Source: Microcaldota archaeon
GTDB lineage: Archaea > Micrarchaeota > Micrarchaeia > Anstonellales > Bilamarchaeaceae
Direction: 5' to 3'
DNA length: 64,000 bases
NCBI GenBank assembly: GCA_016212525.1
Contig: JACRGD010000010.1
Coordinates: 591,860 to 655,859, forward strand
Shown: positions 1 to 8,629 of the stretch, piece by piece
Position numbering within the stretch: the first letter of the stretch is position 1
Layout: each line of letters starts with the position of its first letter
Program-made: the position numbers and the translations under genes
The notes under the pieces: generated by a model
Database searches by the model: none
The model's input: the letters and a program-made list of their open reading frames with translations, nothing else
Told to the model about the DNA's origin: nothing

Positions 1-2
1 TC

Positions 3-1010
3 CTTGGCATAAGTAAAGAGGAACCAGAAGAACTTTCAGTAATGTTCTCGCGGATAGAAAATATAACCTATCTGGTTGAGCTGGCAAAAGGAGACGTTCG
101 AGGCGCAATAGATGCATTAAATCAGATAGATGATCTTGAACTACGATTGCGAAACTACCAGAAGATATTAAGAGATCCGGAATTGTTTTGGACATTTACA
201 ATAGATCAGTGGGAACAAGTCATTGAACACTACAAAATTGCGAGAGACGCAGCAGTAACATGGGCAAATTCTAACAATACTGCTGAGCTTAAGGAATTGG
301 GAGCGCCAGTTGAACGGCAAGGGACAGTAACAGAAACAGAACGTCGAATCATTCGATATCTTGTAAGTTTGGAGCAAAGACAGGACGCGTCATACTGGGG
401 ACAACGAGGGATAGAACCAGACCGGGAAATGATGTTCAATCTAGGAGCCTTGAGAGCTGAGAAATGCAGGACAGTAAACAACAGAGAGGATGCAATAGCA
501 ACTGCAGCGAGACTTTATCTGAGCGTCGGAGCGACTAATTTTGCAGTGTCTTTCTTAGCACGTTGCGCCAGAGATGGAGAAGGTGCAGTTGTAGTTAAGA
601 TAGTAAGAGAGCTTTATGGAGTTTATATGGACATGCGAGCATTAGAGAAGTTGTTGCGTAATGCCCTGGCAGATGGGAATAGAAAATTAGCAGCAGCATT
701 GACACAGATTGATGAGAAAATAATGGTGGATCAGTTTGAAATTACCATAACCCAGGCACTCAAACACAACGACATCGAGGCGCTTGAGATCATTGGAAGA
801 ATCATAATAGCCAATCCAGAGTTAGTAAAATTACTCACACCCACAAACACAGAGGATTTGATTAGGATCTTATCAGCAAGCGATGACCCCCAGACACGCC
901 AAGAGCTGGAAAAAATTCGAAGAATAACAGGTAGAAAAATCAATGCTCCAAATGCCAAAACACAGGACAGACATGATCGTTCTGAGGATCCAAAGAAGAG
1001 ATGGAATTAA
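3..1010 (+). CDS. Unknown helical protein, 5' end outside window
   Basis: The frame is open from the first bases of the window, so the gene probably begins upstream; the first ATG inside the window is at 42 and has no clear ribosome-binding site. I recognise no family. The chain is charged and predicted mostly helical, without signal peptide or membrane segment, and ends in a basic tail rich in K, R and D. The middle (about residues 150-300 from the ATG) looks like stacked helical hairpins, as in TPR/HEAT-like scaffolds, but no repeat consensus is clear. The stop lies one base before the ATG of the next small gene, so the two are probably co-transcribed. Confidence 0.7.
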   Translation, partial: LGISKEEPEELSVMFSRIENITYLVELAKGDVRGAIDALNQIDDLELRLRNYQKILRDPELFWTFTIDQWEQVIEHYKIARDAAVTWANSNNTAELKELGAPVERQGTVTETERRIIRYLVSLEQRQDASYWGQRGIEPDREMMFNLGALRAEKCRTVNNREDAIATAARLYLSVGATNFAVSFLARCARDGEGAVVVKIVRELYGVYMDMRALEKLLRNALADGNRKLAAALTQIDEKIMVDQFEITITQALKHNDIEALEIIGRIIIANPELVKLLTPTNTEDLIRILSASDDPQTRQELEKIRRITGRKINAPNAKTQDRHDRSEDPKKRWN

Positions 1011-1011
1011 C

Positions 1012-1230
1012 ATGAAAAAGATAGATCTGCCCCAGAAACCCAGACGCTCCCGAATCGATGCCCAGGCAGATCGGATTGATATCTTATCAGAATTAGAGCA
1101 GGCAATGAAAGTAACCGGAATTCCGGGTTTCACAAATCAGGTCAGAGATGGAACACGTGGAGTAGATGAAGGTAGTGGGTTATCTGCGATCATCAGTGCA
1201 AATCCGGCGGAATTTTCTTCATTAATCTAA
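1012..1230 (+). CDS. Small unknown protein (72 aa)
   Basis: An ATG follows the stop of the preceding gene by one base, and the reading frame gives a 72-aa basic, then neutral, soluble protein. The same frame is open further upstream (to 943), but that part overlaps the previous gene, so the ATG at 1012 is the more economical start. No family is recognised. The last 38 bases overlap the 3' end of the convergent P-type ATPase gene. Translational coupling to the gene upstream is the best argument that it is real. Confidence 0.5.
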   Translation: MKKIDLPQKPRRSRIDAQADRIDILSELEQAMKVTGIPGFTNQVRDGTRGVDEGSGLSAIISANPAEFSSLI

Positions 1231-3703
1231 TTAGATCATCATCCATTACAGCCACATGCATAAACGCCTTGACATACATGCGTTTGACAATCTCAGTAGT
1301 AATGAGATATGCAATAACAATTCCAACTAACACCACAAGGTCGCTTAGACTAAGAGGCTCAAATCCAAAGTAACTTCCATAGGGAAGATAGACCAGTAAA
1401 AGGCCAATCGCCAGAGTAGCGATCGAAGAGGCAAGAAGCATCCCGCCTGGAGGTTCGGCTTTGAAAATAGACCGATAACTTCGCAGAGACATAATAACAA
1501 TTATTTCTGATAAAAGAACTTCGAGAAACAGAGCAGTTTGGAATATTCCCTCACCCAGTTTCACAAAATATATTATGACCAGCAAATCAAAAACAGTGCT
1601 TAAAATACCAAAAAGAGCACCGATTTTTACGATCCCCATAATGTCCCATTTTTTTGGCTTAACAAGTTCCTCATCGTCAACATTGTCAGAGGAAATCGAG
1701 ATCATCGGAGCATCGCTAAGGAAATTGGCCAATATAATTTGGACGGGGGTCAGTGGAATGAAACTGATGAACGCGGAAGCTGCACCTATAGTATATAGAT
1801 CACCGAAATTTCCTGCGAGTGTATTTAGAATATACTTTACCACATTCGAGAAAACCTTTCGCCCGCCGCTAATTCCATCGACAACAGAACGTAGACTTTT
1901 TTTAAGAAGTATTATGTCGGCAGCCTCCTTTGCAACATCAGTCGCAGTATTGACCGAAATACCAACGTCGGCTTCCTTGATCGCAGGAGCATCATTGACA
2001 CCATCGCCCAAAAACGCGACAGAGTGTCCGTATTCACGAAGCTTTTTGATTATAAAGTATTTTTGCAGAGGTGAAACCCGACTAAAGATAATACCATTTT
2101 CGATCATAGAACGCAGGGGAGTTGAAGATGAACCCGAAGCAGACTCGCTGGAATTGGCCATTAAATCCAATTGATCCCCAGTAACAATCTGATCTGGAGA
2201 AAACACAAACCCGGTTTCTCGGGCAATGTGCTTTGAAATCTCACTGTTGTCTCCAGTAATTAGTTTGACACTGATCCCAAGCTTGCGGGCAAGACCAAGA
2301 GTTTCTTTAACAGAGGCCTTAGGCGGATCAAGGAAAGTAACAAAACCCAGAAAATCCAGATCAGAAACATCTGATTGATCTAGAGTTGATTTGGTTGAAG
2401 ACACTTTCTTAGTAGCAACAGCGATTGCGCGAAAACCAGATGCACCCAGTTCATTATATTTTGCAGTTGCTGCAGAGCGGACATTTGCATTCATTTTGCA
2501 GGAAGCGATTACCGCTTCGGGAGAACCCTTAGAGATTATGATCCGCTCTTTTGATTTGGAATCTTCTACCAGTACGGTCATCTTTCTGCTCTGATAGTCA
2601 AATTTTATGGCAGATAGAACACGATAAGTGGAGGTAATTTTCTGTCGTTTAGCCTCTATATCAAGGGCATCATCGATTGGATTTTTGTGAGCGGCGCCCT
2701 TGCAACTATCGGCATAGAGGAGAATCGATGGATTTTTCGAGCCATCCAAAGAAATGCAGTCGCTCACGATTATTTTATTTTCCGTGAGAGTTCCTGTTTT
2801 GTCAGTACAGAGAATATCCACATTTCCCAGATCTTCTATTGCCGAGAGCCGCTTGACGATAACACCATATCTGCTTAGCGCAGTGGCACCACTAGAAAGA
2901 GTAATTGTAATTATTGTCGGCAGAGCTTCCGGGATAAGGCCCACGGCAAGAGCAACCGAAAATAGAAGAGACTGGACCAAATCTTTTCCCAGAAAGAAAT
3001 TTATCAGGAATATGATCAGAACACTCGCAAGAATGATCTTAATGAGAGTCTGACTCATTGCACTAATGCCTTTTTCAAAGCTGCTTGGCTCGGAGTGAGT
3101 ATCAAGTAAACGGGAGGTCTTTCCAAAGGTTGTTCGCTCACCAGTATTATTTACGATACCCTCGGCACTGCCAGAAGTAACAATTGTTCCCATATATGCG
3201 TTGCTTTCACTTGGATCATTGGGTTTCTTTTTTGCAGGATATGATTCGCCAGTGAGGGCGGATTCGTCAATGAGAATCTCATCTACCAGATCGAGCACCA
3301 GATCAGCAGGTACCCGGTCGCCCATTTCAACTCGCACCCGATCACCCGGAACCAGATCTGCCACGGGAAGTTGAGTCCAGTTTCCGTTTCTTTTTACTTT
3401 GGCGAGCGCACTTATCTGGCGCTTTAGTTGCTCGGCTGCTTTCTCGGATTTATACTCCTGATAAAAACCCAAAAGGCCATTGAGGAAAATAAGGGCTACT
3501 ATTATGATTGAACTAATTTTATCATCAAAGGCATAAGTCACAGATGCAACAACTACAAGCAGGAGATTTAGTGAAGTGACAAAATTAGTCAGCAGGATTT
3601 TCAAGGCACTATGAGAGTTTGTTTTGATCTCGTTTTTTCCAAATCGCAATTGGAATTCGTGAGCTTGACGATCAGTTAATCCATCGGAATATTCTTCCTT
3701 CAT
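1193..3703 (-). CDS. Cation-transporting P-type ATPase (P3-like, possibly Mg2+)
   Basis: This 836-aa membrane pump has all P-type hallmarks: an N-terminal cation ATPase segment, the actuator motif TGES (about 151-154), the phosphorylated aspartate in DKTGTLT (D301), a KGSPE nucleotide-binding segment and the hinge GDGVNDAP, followed by a C-terminal bundle of membrane helices. The M4 ion-site motif is PEALP (258-262), between PEGLP of Ca2+ pumps and PEMLP of MgtA. The text around the phosphorylation site (ILCTDKTGTLTEN) is closest to what I know of MgtA and related P3 pumps, so Mg2+ or H+ is likelier than Ca2+. No heavy-metal-binding domain is present. The gene stands alone and converges on the small gene at 1012-1230. 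Confidence 0.9.
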   Translation of the reverse strand: MKEEYSDGLTDRQAHEFQLRFGKNEIKTNSHSALKILLTNFVTSLNLLLVVVASVTYAFDDKISSIIIVALIFLNGLLGFYQEYKSEKAAEQLKRQISALAKVKRNGNWTQLPVADLVPGDRVRVEMGDRVPADLVLDLVDEILIDESALTGESYPAKKKPNDPSESNAYMGTIVTSGSAEGIVNNTGERTTFGKTSRLLDTHSEPSSFEKGISAMSQTLIKIILASVLIIFLINFFLGKDLVQSLLFSVALAVGLIPEALPTIITITLSSGATALSRYGVIVKRLSAIEDLGNVDILCTDKTGTLTENKIIVSDCISLDGSKNPSILLYADSCKGAAHKNPIDDALDIEAKRQKITSTYRVLSAIKFDYQSRKMTVLVEDSKSKERIIISKGSPEAVIASCKMNANVRSAATAKYNELGASGFRAIAVATKKVSSTKSTLDQSDVSDLDFLGFVTFLDPPKASVKETLGLARKLGISVKLITGDNSEISKHIARETGFVFSPDQIVTGDQLDLMANSSESASGSSSTPLRSMIENGIIFSRVSPLQKYFIIKKLREYGHSVAFLGDGVNDAPAIKEADVGISVNTATDVAKEAADIILLKKSLRSVVDGISGGRKVFSNVVKYILNTLAGNFGDLYTIGAASAFISFIPLTPVQIILANFLSDAPMISISSDNVDDEELVKPKKWDIMGIVKIGALFGILSTVFDLLVIIYFVKLGEGIFQTALFLEVLLSEIIVIMSLRSYRSIFKAEPPGGMLLASSIATLAIGLLLVYLPYGSYFGFEPLSLSDLVVLVGIVIAYLITTEIVKRMYVKAFMHVAVMDDDLIRLMKKIPPDLH

Positions 3704-3766
3704 AGAAGTTAAAACTCAGACAAGAGTAAAAAAGGCTCTCATCTGAGCCATTTGTAAATAATCGAG

Positions 3767-4630
3767 TTACTTTTTTAGTTCAGGAATAACGCTCGAAAGA
3801 AGTTTTGAGATATCAACTTCCGAAACCGGATTCACAATCGAATTGGTAGTAAAGACAATATCCGCTGAGGTCCTTATCCGGTGTAGAGAGTCTTTCATGA
3901 AAAAGCCATGAGTGGCGGCACAAAGAACTTTCTTGGCTCCGCCACTTTTGATATTTTCAATGGCTTTTATCATGGTAGTTCCGGTAGAAATCATATCATC
4001 GATTATGAGAACATTTTTTCCGGCGATCTCGAAATTACGCTCGAGTTTCTCGATCTTCCGATAGGCAGTATCGCCCTTTTCATATTCGCCCCGCACCTTC
4101 TCCATTGTCTTGCCGCCAAAATCTGAAACGAGGTAGCCCGCCCCCTGATCCGGAGAAATAACTTCGAATGGCTCTTCAATACCAATCTTTGAGCGGCCAT
4201 GTTCAATCAGTGCATGATTGGCACTAATATTTCTGATCTTAAGACCGGCATATTCGATTTCGCCCTCTTTCTTAAGAAAATGGCAATCCAGAGTTATTAG
4301 CTCCCGCACGCCAAAGGATGCAATCATACTACAGAGCACTTGGGCGGAAAGAGCTTCGCCTTCAAGGAAGGTTTTATCCTGCCGAGAATAGGGCAGATAA
4401 GGAGAAACCAGAGTTACACGAGCACCGACTCGGCGCAGAGTGTCAAGAAGCATAAAAAGAGTCAATATACTAGTATTCTGATCAGGATAGAGCCGATGCA
4501 AAAGAATGACATCCTCGCCAGCGCATTGCTTTATTTCTGGAATGCGGACATACAGGTCACCATCTGGAAATGCCTTTATCTCGATGTTTGGCTTAAAGAG
4601 ATCCGAAAAATTTGGACTAATAAGAAGCAT
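3767..4630 (-). CDS. prs: Ribose-phosphate pyrophosphokinase (PRPP synthetase)
   Basis: The enzyme makes PRPP from ribose-5-phosphate and ATP for nucleotide synthesis; PurF, encoded at 44.8-46.2 kb, would use it. The chain shows the family order: an N-terminal segment with FPDGD and R-I-P, the flexible-loop region SPYLPYSRQDK, and the PRPP-binding loop IDDMISTGTT near the C-terminus. I chose the ATG at 4630 (reading MLLISPNFSD) because known family members begin at this point. An ATG at 4639 and a longer start at 4693 are in frame, but the added residues look unrelated. With 287 residues it matches the short archaeal form. Confidence 0.93.
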   Translation of the reverse strand: MLLISPNFSDLFKPNIEIKAFPDGDLYVRIPEIKQCAGEDVILLHRLYPDQNTSILTLFMLLDTLRRVGARVTLVSPYLPYSRQDKTFLEGEALSAQVLCSMIASFGVRELITLDCHFLKKEGEIEYAGLKIRNISANHALIEHGRSKIGIEEPFEVISPDQGAGYLVSDFGGKTMEKVRGEYEKGDTAYRKIEKLERNFEIAGKNVLIIDDMISTGTTMIKAIENIKSGGAKKVLCAATHGFFMKDSLHRIRTSADIVFTTNSIVNPVSEVDISKLLSSVIPELKK

Positions 4631-4735
4631 AATTAACATAAGACGGCAAGTAATTAAAAAGCAAATATTTTCTAAGTTAAGAAAGTCAAACAATAGAAAA
4701 TCAATAAGATCAACAAGAAAAGAACAGGTATCACC

Positions 4736-5758
4736 ATGAACCGGGAAATGCGTTTGGGGTTAAGCATACTAATCACAGTAGTAGTCATAGGAATAATATT
4801 GGGGAGTTTAGATCTCAACAAGATCGCAAGTGTTTTGTCAAAACTCAAAATCGAATATTTCGCGCTGGCGATGATGATTTATCTAATCCTTAACATCGCC
4901 ATGTCTGCCCGAATCAGATCACTCCTAACTGAAATGAAACAGGAAATCTCCCTAATCGATTGTATCAGGGCCAATTTCGGTGGCATGATCGCGTCAGATT
5001 TTACTCCGGCAAGAAGCGGATATTTTCTTACAGCGTTTATAATTTCATCAAACAACAAAATAGATCTCGATAAGACACTTATTTCGATCTTTGGACCCCA
5101 GCTCATCGAATTTGCAATAAAGGTTATTTGCACTGCGATTCTGGCATTTATAGTCATCGGATCATTTGGAGGCAGCTTGGGAAACTGGAATCTGTATCTG
5201 ATAATAGTGCTTGCAGTAGTGAGCGCAATAATTGCATTCTTCTGGTTGCTTCTTTTTGTAAAGGGACTCTTGGAAAAGTTTGAATTTATGAAAAAGCTGC
5301 CTCTGGCGAACAAAGTGTTCTACTTGCTTTATTTGATGAGATCCAACTCAGACACGATAATGAAGCGCAAGTATGAAGTGTTTGGCCTCACGTTCTTAAC
5401 GTGGCTACTTAAGGGAACCGAATGGTATCTTTTGGCAAAGGCACTCAACATAGTCGTATTCGATCCGATGCTGGATTTTGGATTTTTCCTACTATTCCAT
5501 TCGTTTTTGACATTCACTAATTTCCTACCACTTCCGACACTAGCGGGAACGGGCGCATCGGAAGCAGCAGCCGCAGGAGTCTTCGTTCTCTTTGGATTAA
5601 GCGTTGAAAGCGGAGTTGCATTTGCACTTCTGGCGAGATTCCTGATGGTCGCGGTAGATCTGATCGGGCTAAGCGCAATAGTTCCGCTTTTGAAAAAGGA
5701 AAGCTTGGATCAACTGCTTGGGGAGCTGGAAAACGTAGAGAAACGATCTAAAGCATAA
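4736..5758 (+). CDS. UPF0104 / lysylphosphatidylglycerol synthase TM-domain family membrane protein
   Basis: This 340-aa polytopic protein has about eight hydrophobic helices and the conserved features of the UPF0104 (AglD/LPG-synthase TM) family: an N-terminal helix pair, the segment with FTPARSGYF near residue 95, and a C-terminal stretch with P-x-P-T-L-A-G-T-G-A-S-E (about 268-282). Relatives act in the membrane as flippase-like or glycolipid-processing proteins, and some archaeal members add the last sugar of an N-glycan. No catalytic cytosolic domain follows the membrane part, so an aminoacyl-lipid synthase role is unlikely. It diverges from prs. A second in-frame ATG lies four codons after the first. 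Confidence 0.82.
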   Translation: MNREMRLGLSILITVVVIGIILGSLDLNKIASVLSKLKIEYFALAMMIYLILNIAMSARIRSLLTEMKQEISLIDCIRANFGGMIASDFTPARSGYFLTAFIISSNNKIDLDKTLISIFGPQLIEFAIKVICTAILAFIVIGSFGGSLGNWNLYLIIVLAVVSAIIAFFWLLLFVKGLLEKFEFMKKLPLANKVFYLLYLMRSNSDTIMKRKYEVFGLTFLTWLLKGTEWYLLAKALNIVVFDPMLDFGFFLLFHSFLTFTNFLPLPTLAGTGASEAAAAGVFVLFGLSVESGVAFALLARFLMVAVDLIGLSAIVPLLKKESLDQLLGELENVEKRSKA

Positions 5759-5794
5759 CTGAGTTTCATAAACGAGCATATCCAGGAATAAGGA

Positions 5795-7033
5795 TTACTT
5801 CGACTCAGAAAGTAGTGCATCCGAAAGTCTACCTAAAGTAAGAATGCCAAAACAGCCAGCAACAATGGCACAGAGGCCACCAATTGCCAAACCCCATCGA
5901 GGATCAATCGTTTGACTAACCCAGCCAACCAAAGGCCCGCCAATCGCAGTTGAACCAACAAAAGCAATAGACCAAAAGGACATTACCCGACCGATCATGT
6001 TAGATTCTGTTTCGAGTTGGAGAAGAAGCCGCCCGGAAGTCAAAAAGTACATTGAACAAAAACCAACGAGAATCATCCCGCCAATAAAGAGAGGCAGTGT
6101 CGGCGCGAATGAAGCAAAGAGTATCGCTAAGCCCAAAAGAAAACAGGCCAGAATGAAATTTTTGAAACTAACATTGCGTTGTCTCGCAGTAAGGATGCCC
6201 CCAAAAATAGCACCAAGACCCATAGCGACAGTCATCGATGCATACGTTCCCGCATCTCCATTAAAGGTGAATTTGGCAATTAGAGGAAGACTCACAGTAA
6301 ATTCATAGGTCATCGTGCCAATGATACCGAGGGTAATAAGAGTATACAATAGAGATCTGTGAGAAACAATATAGCGAACACCGTCAAAGAGTTGAACATG
6401 CATGGCAGAGGCAGCTTGAATTTTGGGCGCCTTAAGAGGATCCATCATGATCAAAGCCATAATCAGGGCCACATAAGAAATTCCATTGATAAGAAAACAG
6501 AAAGAAAGTCCCAGTGCAAAGATTATAATACTGCCAATAGTCGGACCAAGGACCCTAGCGACATTGAATTGAATATTATCAAGCGTTACGGCATTTTTCA
6601 ACTCAGTTTTGCCTACCAGCTCGAGAATAAATGCATGCTCAACAGGAATATTGATAGATGATATAATTCCAAGGAGAAGGGCAAAAACATAGATCATCCA
6701 GACCTGAATCATATCGAAGGTAACTAGCAAACCAAGGCCGGTCGCAAGCAAAGCAAATGCACCCTGAGTAAAGAATAGTAATTTACGTTTGGAAAAACGA
6801 TCGACAAACAATCCGCCTAGTGGAGAGAGAAGTAGAACAGGAAGAAATTGCAGGGCAGTAACCAACCCAAGCTGGATCCCAGACCCGGTGAGATGCAAAA
6901 CGAGCCATTGTTGCGCGAGGGTTTGCATAAACGAACCAGTACATGAGACAGCCTGACCAAAGAAATACAAACGATAATTACGGATTTTTAGAGATGTAGT
7001 TGAATCAATTATGAATTTCCTGAGCTCAGACAT
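5795..7033 (-). CDS. MFS exporter (EntS/MFS_3-like)
   Basis: The 412-aa protein has about 12 membrane helices and the N-terminal signature of the MFS_3 (enterobactin exporter/macrolide efflux-like) subfamily: F-R-L-Y-F-x-G-Q, then G-S-x-M-Q-T-L-A-Q-Q-W-L. The loop between helices 2 and 3 reads GGLFVDRFSKRK, the MFS motif A. Substrate cannot be told from sequence; relatives export small organic molecules. A TATA-like TATATG on the minus strand lies about 10-20 nt upstream of the ATG. The gene converges with the UPF0104 gene (36 bases apart), and its 3' end contains one arm of a weak CTGAGT/ACTCAG inverted repeat. Confidence 0.88.
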   Translation of the reverse strand: MSELRKFIIDSTTSLKIRNYRLYFFGQAVSCTGSFMQTLAQQWLVLHLTGSGIQLGLVTALQFLPVLLLSPLGGLFVDRFSKRKLLFFTQGAFALLATGLGLLVTFDMIQVWMIYVFALLLGIISSINIPVEHAFILELVGKTELKNAVTLDNIQFNVARVLGPTIGSIIIFALGLSFCFLINGISYVALIMALIMMDPLKAPKIQAASAMHVQLFDGVRYIVSHRSLLYTLITLGIIGTMTYEFTVSLPLIAKFTFNGDAGTYASMTVAMGLGAIFGGILTARQRNVSFKNFILACFLLGLAILFASFAPTLPLFIGGMILVGFCSMYFLTSGRLLLQLETESNMIGRVMSFWSIAFVGSTAIGGPLVGWVSQTIDPRWGLAIGGLCAIVAGCFGILTLGRLSDALLSESK

Positions 7034-7140
7034 TTGTAATCACACATATAGAACAAGATAAGATTGGATTGAAGTTTAAAATAAGCAGATAGGAAGTGCA
7101 ATGGCCATTCGGGAGGGCCAAATGACCAAAACCCCAATGC

Positions 7141-7147
7141 ATATAAG
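7141..7147 (+). promoter_or_regulatory. TATA box of the small acidic protein gene
   Basis: The sequence GCATATAAGG centred near 7144 lies about 26 bases upstream of the ATG at 7171. That is the archaeal TATA-to-start-site distance, so the transcript would be leaderless. Confidence 0.55.
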
Positions 7148-7170
7148 GACTTCCATGAATTCTTTGTCTT

Positions 7171-7284
7171 ATGGAAGACTACTACCTAAAACCAGTTTTT
7201 AAAATTGGCGATGACGAAGATGATGATCTTGAAGAAGATGAAGACGATGATGACGAAGGCGATGAAGACGACGATGAAGATTAG
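7171..7284 (+). CDS. Very acidic 37-aa protein
   Basis: ATG to TAG gives a 37-residue protein: a short neutral head (MEDYYLKPVFKIG) followed by a tail of almost only D and E. A TATA box sits at the distance expected for a leaderless transcript. The tail is low-complexity, so homology is hard to judge and the coding call rests on the promoter, the intact frame and the folded-looking head. It converges with the SET-domain gene 29 bases downstream. It could act as an electrostatic chaperone or DNA-mimic-like partner of a basic protein, but that is speculation. Confidence 0.55.
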   Translation: MEDYYLKPVFKIGDDEDDDLEEDEDDDDEGDEDDDED

Positions 7285-7312
7285 TCATAATCTCCAATAA
7301 TTCTTTTTCTGA

Positions 7313-7690
7313 TCAAAGTATTTTTCTACAATTTTTACTTTTGCAGCTGCATTCGAACTTATTTTGAGGAATATCGCATGTCGAATAGTCGCTAGTTATT
7401 TCCTCACCGATTTTGATATCTCGCAGGGCAACGTCGCACATATCGATCACGTGGGTATTTGGATCGCAGGAATGATTAATGTAACGTTCGGGCGAATTCA
7501 TCAGAAGATATTTACCCTCGACAAAGGAAACGTAATGCTTTTCTTCAGACGACAATTCGGCCAATTCATCAGAACTCAAAATACGAAGCGGGTTCCATCG
7601 GAGGATTATTTCCCCCGTCTCAAAATCCCGAGCTGCAAAAATACCTTTGCCGGAAATGCTGGATTCGCGTATGACGATGGATCGTTTCAT
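7313..7690 (-). CDS. SET-domain protein lysine methyltransferase-like
   Basis: This compact 125-aa protein has the SET order: G-x-G-I-F-A-A at 14-20 (SAM-binding strand), NHSCDPN at 72-78, the EE-I-T-S-D-Y strand with Y102, and a post-SET tail C114-x-C116-x4-C121. In eukaryotic post-SET enzymes those three cysteines, with the Cys of NHSC (here C75), bind one zinc beside the active site; all four are present. The predicted activity is SAM-dependent methylation of a protein lysine, probably a chromatin or ribosomal protein, but the substrate is unknown. The gene diverges from the membrane protein at 7755, with TATA-like elements on both strands between them. Confidence 0.88.
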   Translation of the reverse strand: MKRSIVIRESSISGKGIFAARDFETGEIILRWNPLRILSSDELAELSSEEKHYVSFVEGKYLLMNSPERYINHSCDPNTHVIDMCDVALRDIKIGEEITSDYSTCDIPQNKFECSCKSKNCRKIL

Positions 7691-7712
7691 GAATAACTTT
7701 TCTTAAGAAGAA

Positions 7713-7732
7713 AATAAATATTAATATAAAAG
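7713..7732. promoter_or_regulatory. Divergent TATA elements between the SET gene and the 7755 gene
   Basis: On the plus strand TTAATATAAAAG (7721-7732) is about 28 bases before the ATG at 7755. On the minus strand TAATATTTATT (7713-7723) is about 28 bases before the ATG at 7690. Both spacings fit leaderless archaeal transcripts. Confidence 0.5.
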
Positions 7733-7754
7733 ATGAATCAGTTAGAGTCGGTTC

Positions 7755-8606
7755 ATGAAGTTTACGCTTTTCGAAAAAGAATTCGAACTGGAGCTCATTC
7801 ATTTTGGAATTGTGATTCTTTCAGTAGTCATAGTGGCAGTAATAACTCAGTTCGTATTTGGTGCGATCACAAATGGAATTTACAATCTGCAAGTGGTAAA
7901 TCCGACACTTGATTTCTACACAACCCTGTATTTATGGCGAATTGTACTCGAACTGATTAGGGCACTTGACAAAGTAATCGTTGGAGGATTTGCAATTCTC
8001 ATAATGAAGTGGCTTACGAAAGATCCGCAAAAAGAAGCCGCAAATGTCAGCCTCGCATTCGCACTGACAACAAGTGCGGCAGCAGTAGTACTCGCACTGA
8101 TCGAATTAACAGGAGATTATTACACGCCAATTTTTTCAAACCCAAGTTATTTTCTAACCTTAATCGCAGGCAATTTGGTTTCCGGTTTCCTAGTATATGG
8201 ATGGGTAAAGATACTAACTGAAGACAATAGAAGAAAGACCTTCGAGGCTTTAATTCTTGGAATCATAGCAGGCACTGCAACAGGACTACTCATTGAGACT
8301 TACACATACATACCATTTGAACTTGGAGTCTGGATGCAAACCCTGTTTTCGATTAATGAACTTACACGAGCAGCAATATTGCTAATAGACCAGATCGGAT
8401 TCGCAATACCCATAATATATCTTGGCAAGAAAGGCAAAATTGACCCGTGGATGATTGGGTTTGTGTTAATTTGGATCATAGATAACAGTTATTCACTCTT
8501 AGGCGTAAATTACGCAAATCTTATCGCAGGCATACTGATGATTGCAATAATCGCCATTGCGATTAATCTCAAAAAAGAGGACCAACCCAAATCCCCATCT
8601 TTATAA
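7755..8606 (+). CDS. Polytopic membrane protein of unknown function
   Basis: The 283-aa chain has about seven or eight hydrophobic helices separated by short loops, a charged N-terminus (FEKEFELEL) and a short cytosolic tail. No catalytic or transport motif is recognised. The start is fixed by the TATA box near 7727. The promoter of the next gene overlaps its last codons, so the two membrane protein genes are adjacent but probably transcribed separately. Confidence 0.7.
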   Translation: MKFTLFEKEFELELIHFGIVILSVVIVAVITQFVFGAITNGIYNLQVVNPTLDFYTTLYLWRIVLELIRALDKVIVGGFAILIMKWLTKDPQKEAANVSLAFALTTSAAAVVLALIELTGDYYTPIFSNPSYFLTLIAGNLVSGFLVYGWVKILTEDNRRKTFEALILGIIAGTATGLLIETYTYIPFELGVWMQTLFSINELTRAAILLIDQIGFAIPIIYLGKKGKIDPWMIGFVLIWIIDNSYSLLGVNYANLIAGILMIAIIAIAINLKKEDQPKSPSL

Positions 8607-8607
8607 T
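8599..8607 (+). promoter_or_regulatory. TATA box overlapping the end of the upstream gene
   Basis: CTTTATAAT covers the stop codon of the 7755-8606 gene and lies about 26 bases upstream of the ATG at 8630, predicting a leaderless transcript. Confidence 0.5.
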
Positions 8608-8629
8608 CTTAAGTTACGAGTAACATTCG

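Noticed and set aside
1575-2174. 199-aa plus-strand frame inside the P-type ATPase gene
   Set aside because: It is the antisense shadow of a strongly conserved gene.
7101-7202. 33-aa frame starting at ATG 7101
   Set aside because: It overlaps the TATA box and start of the acidic protein in another frame and has no promoter of its own.
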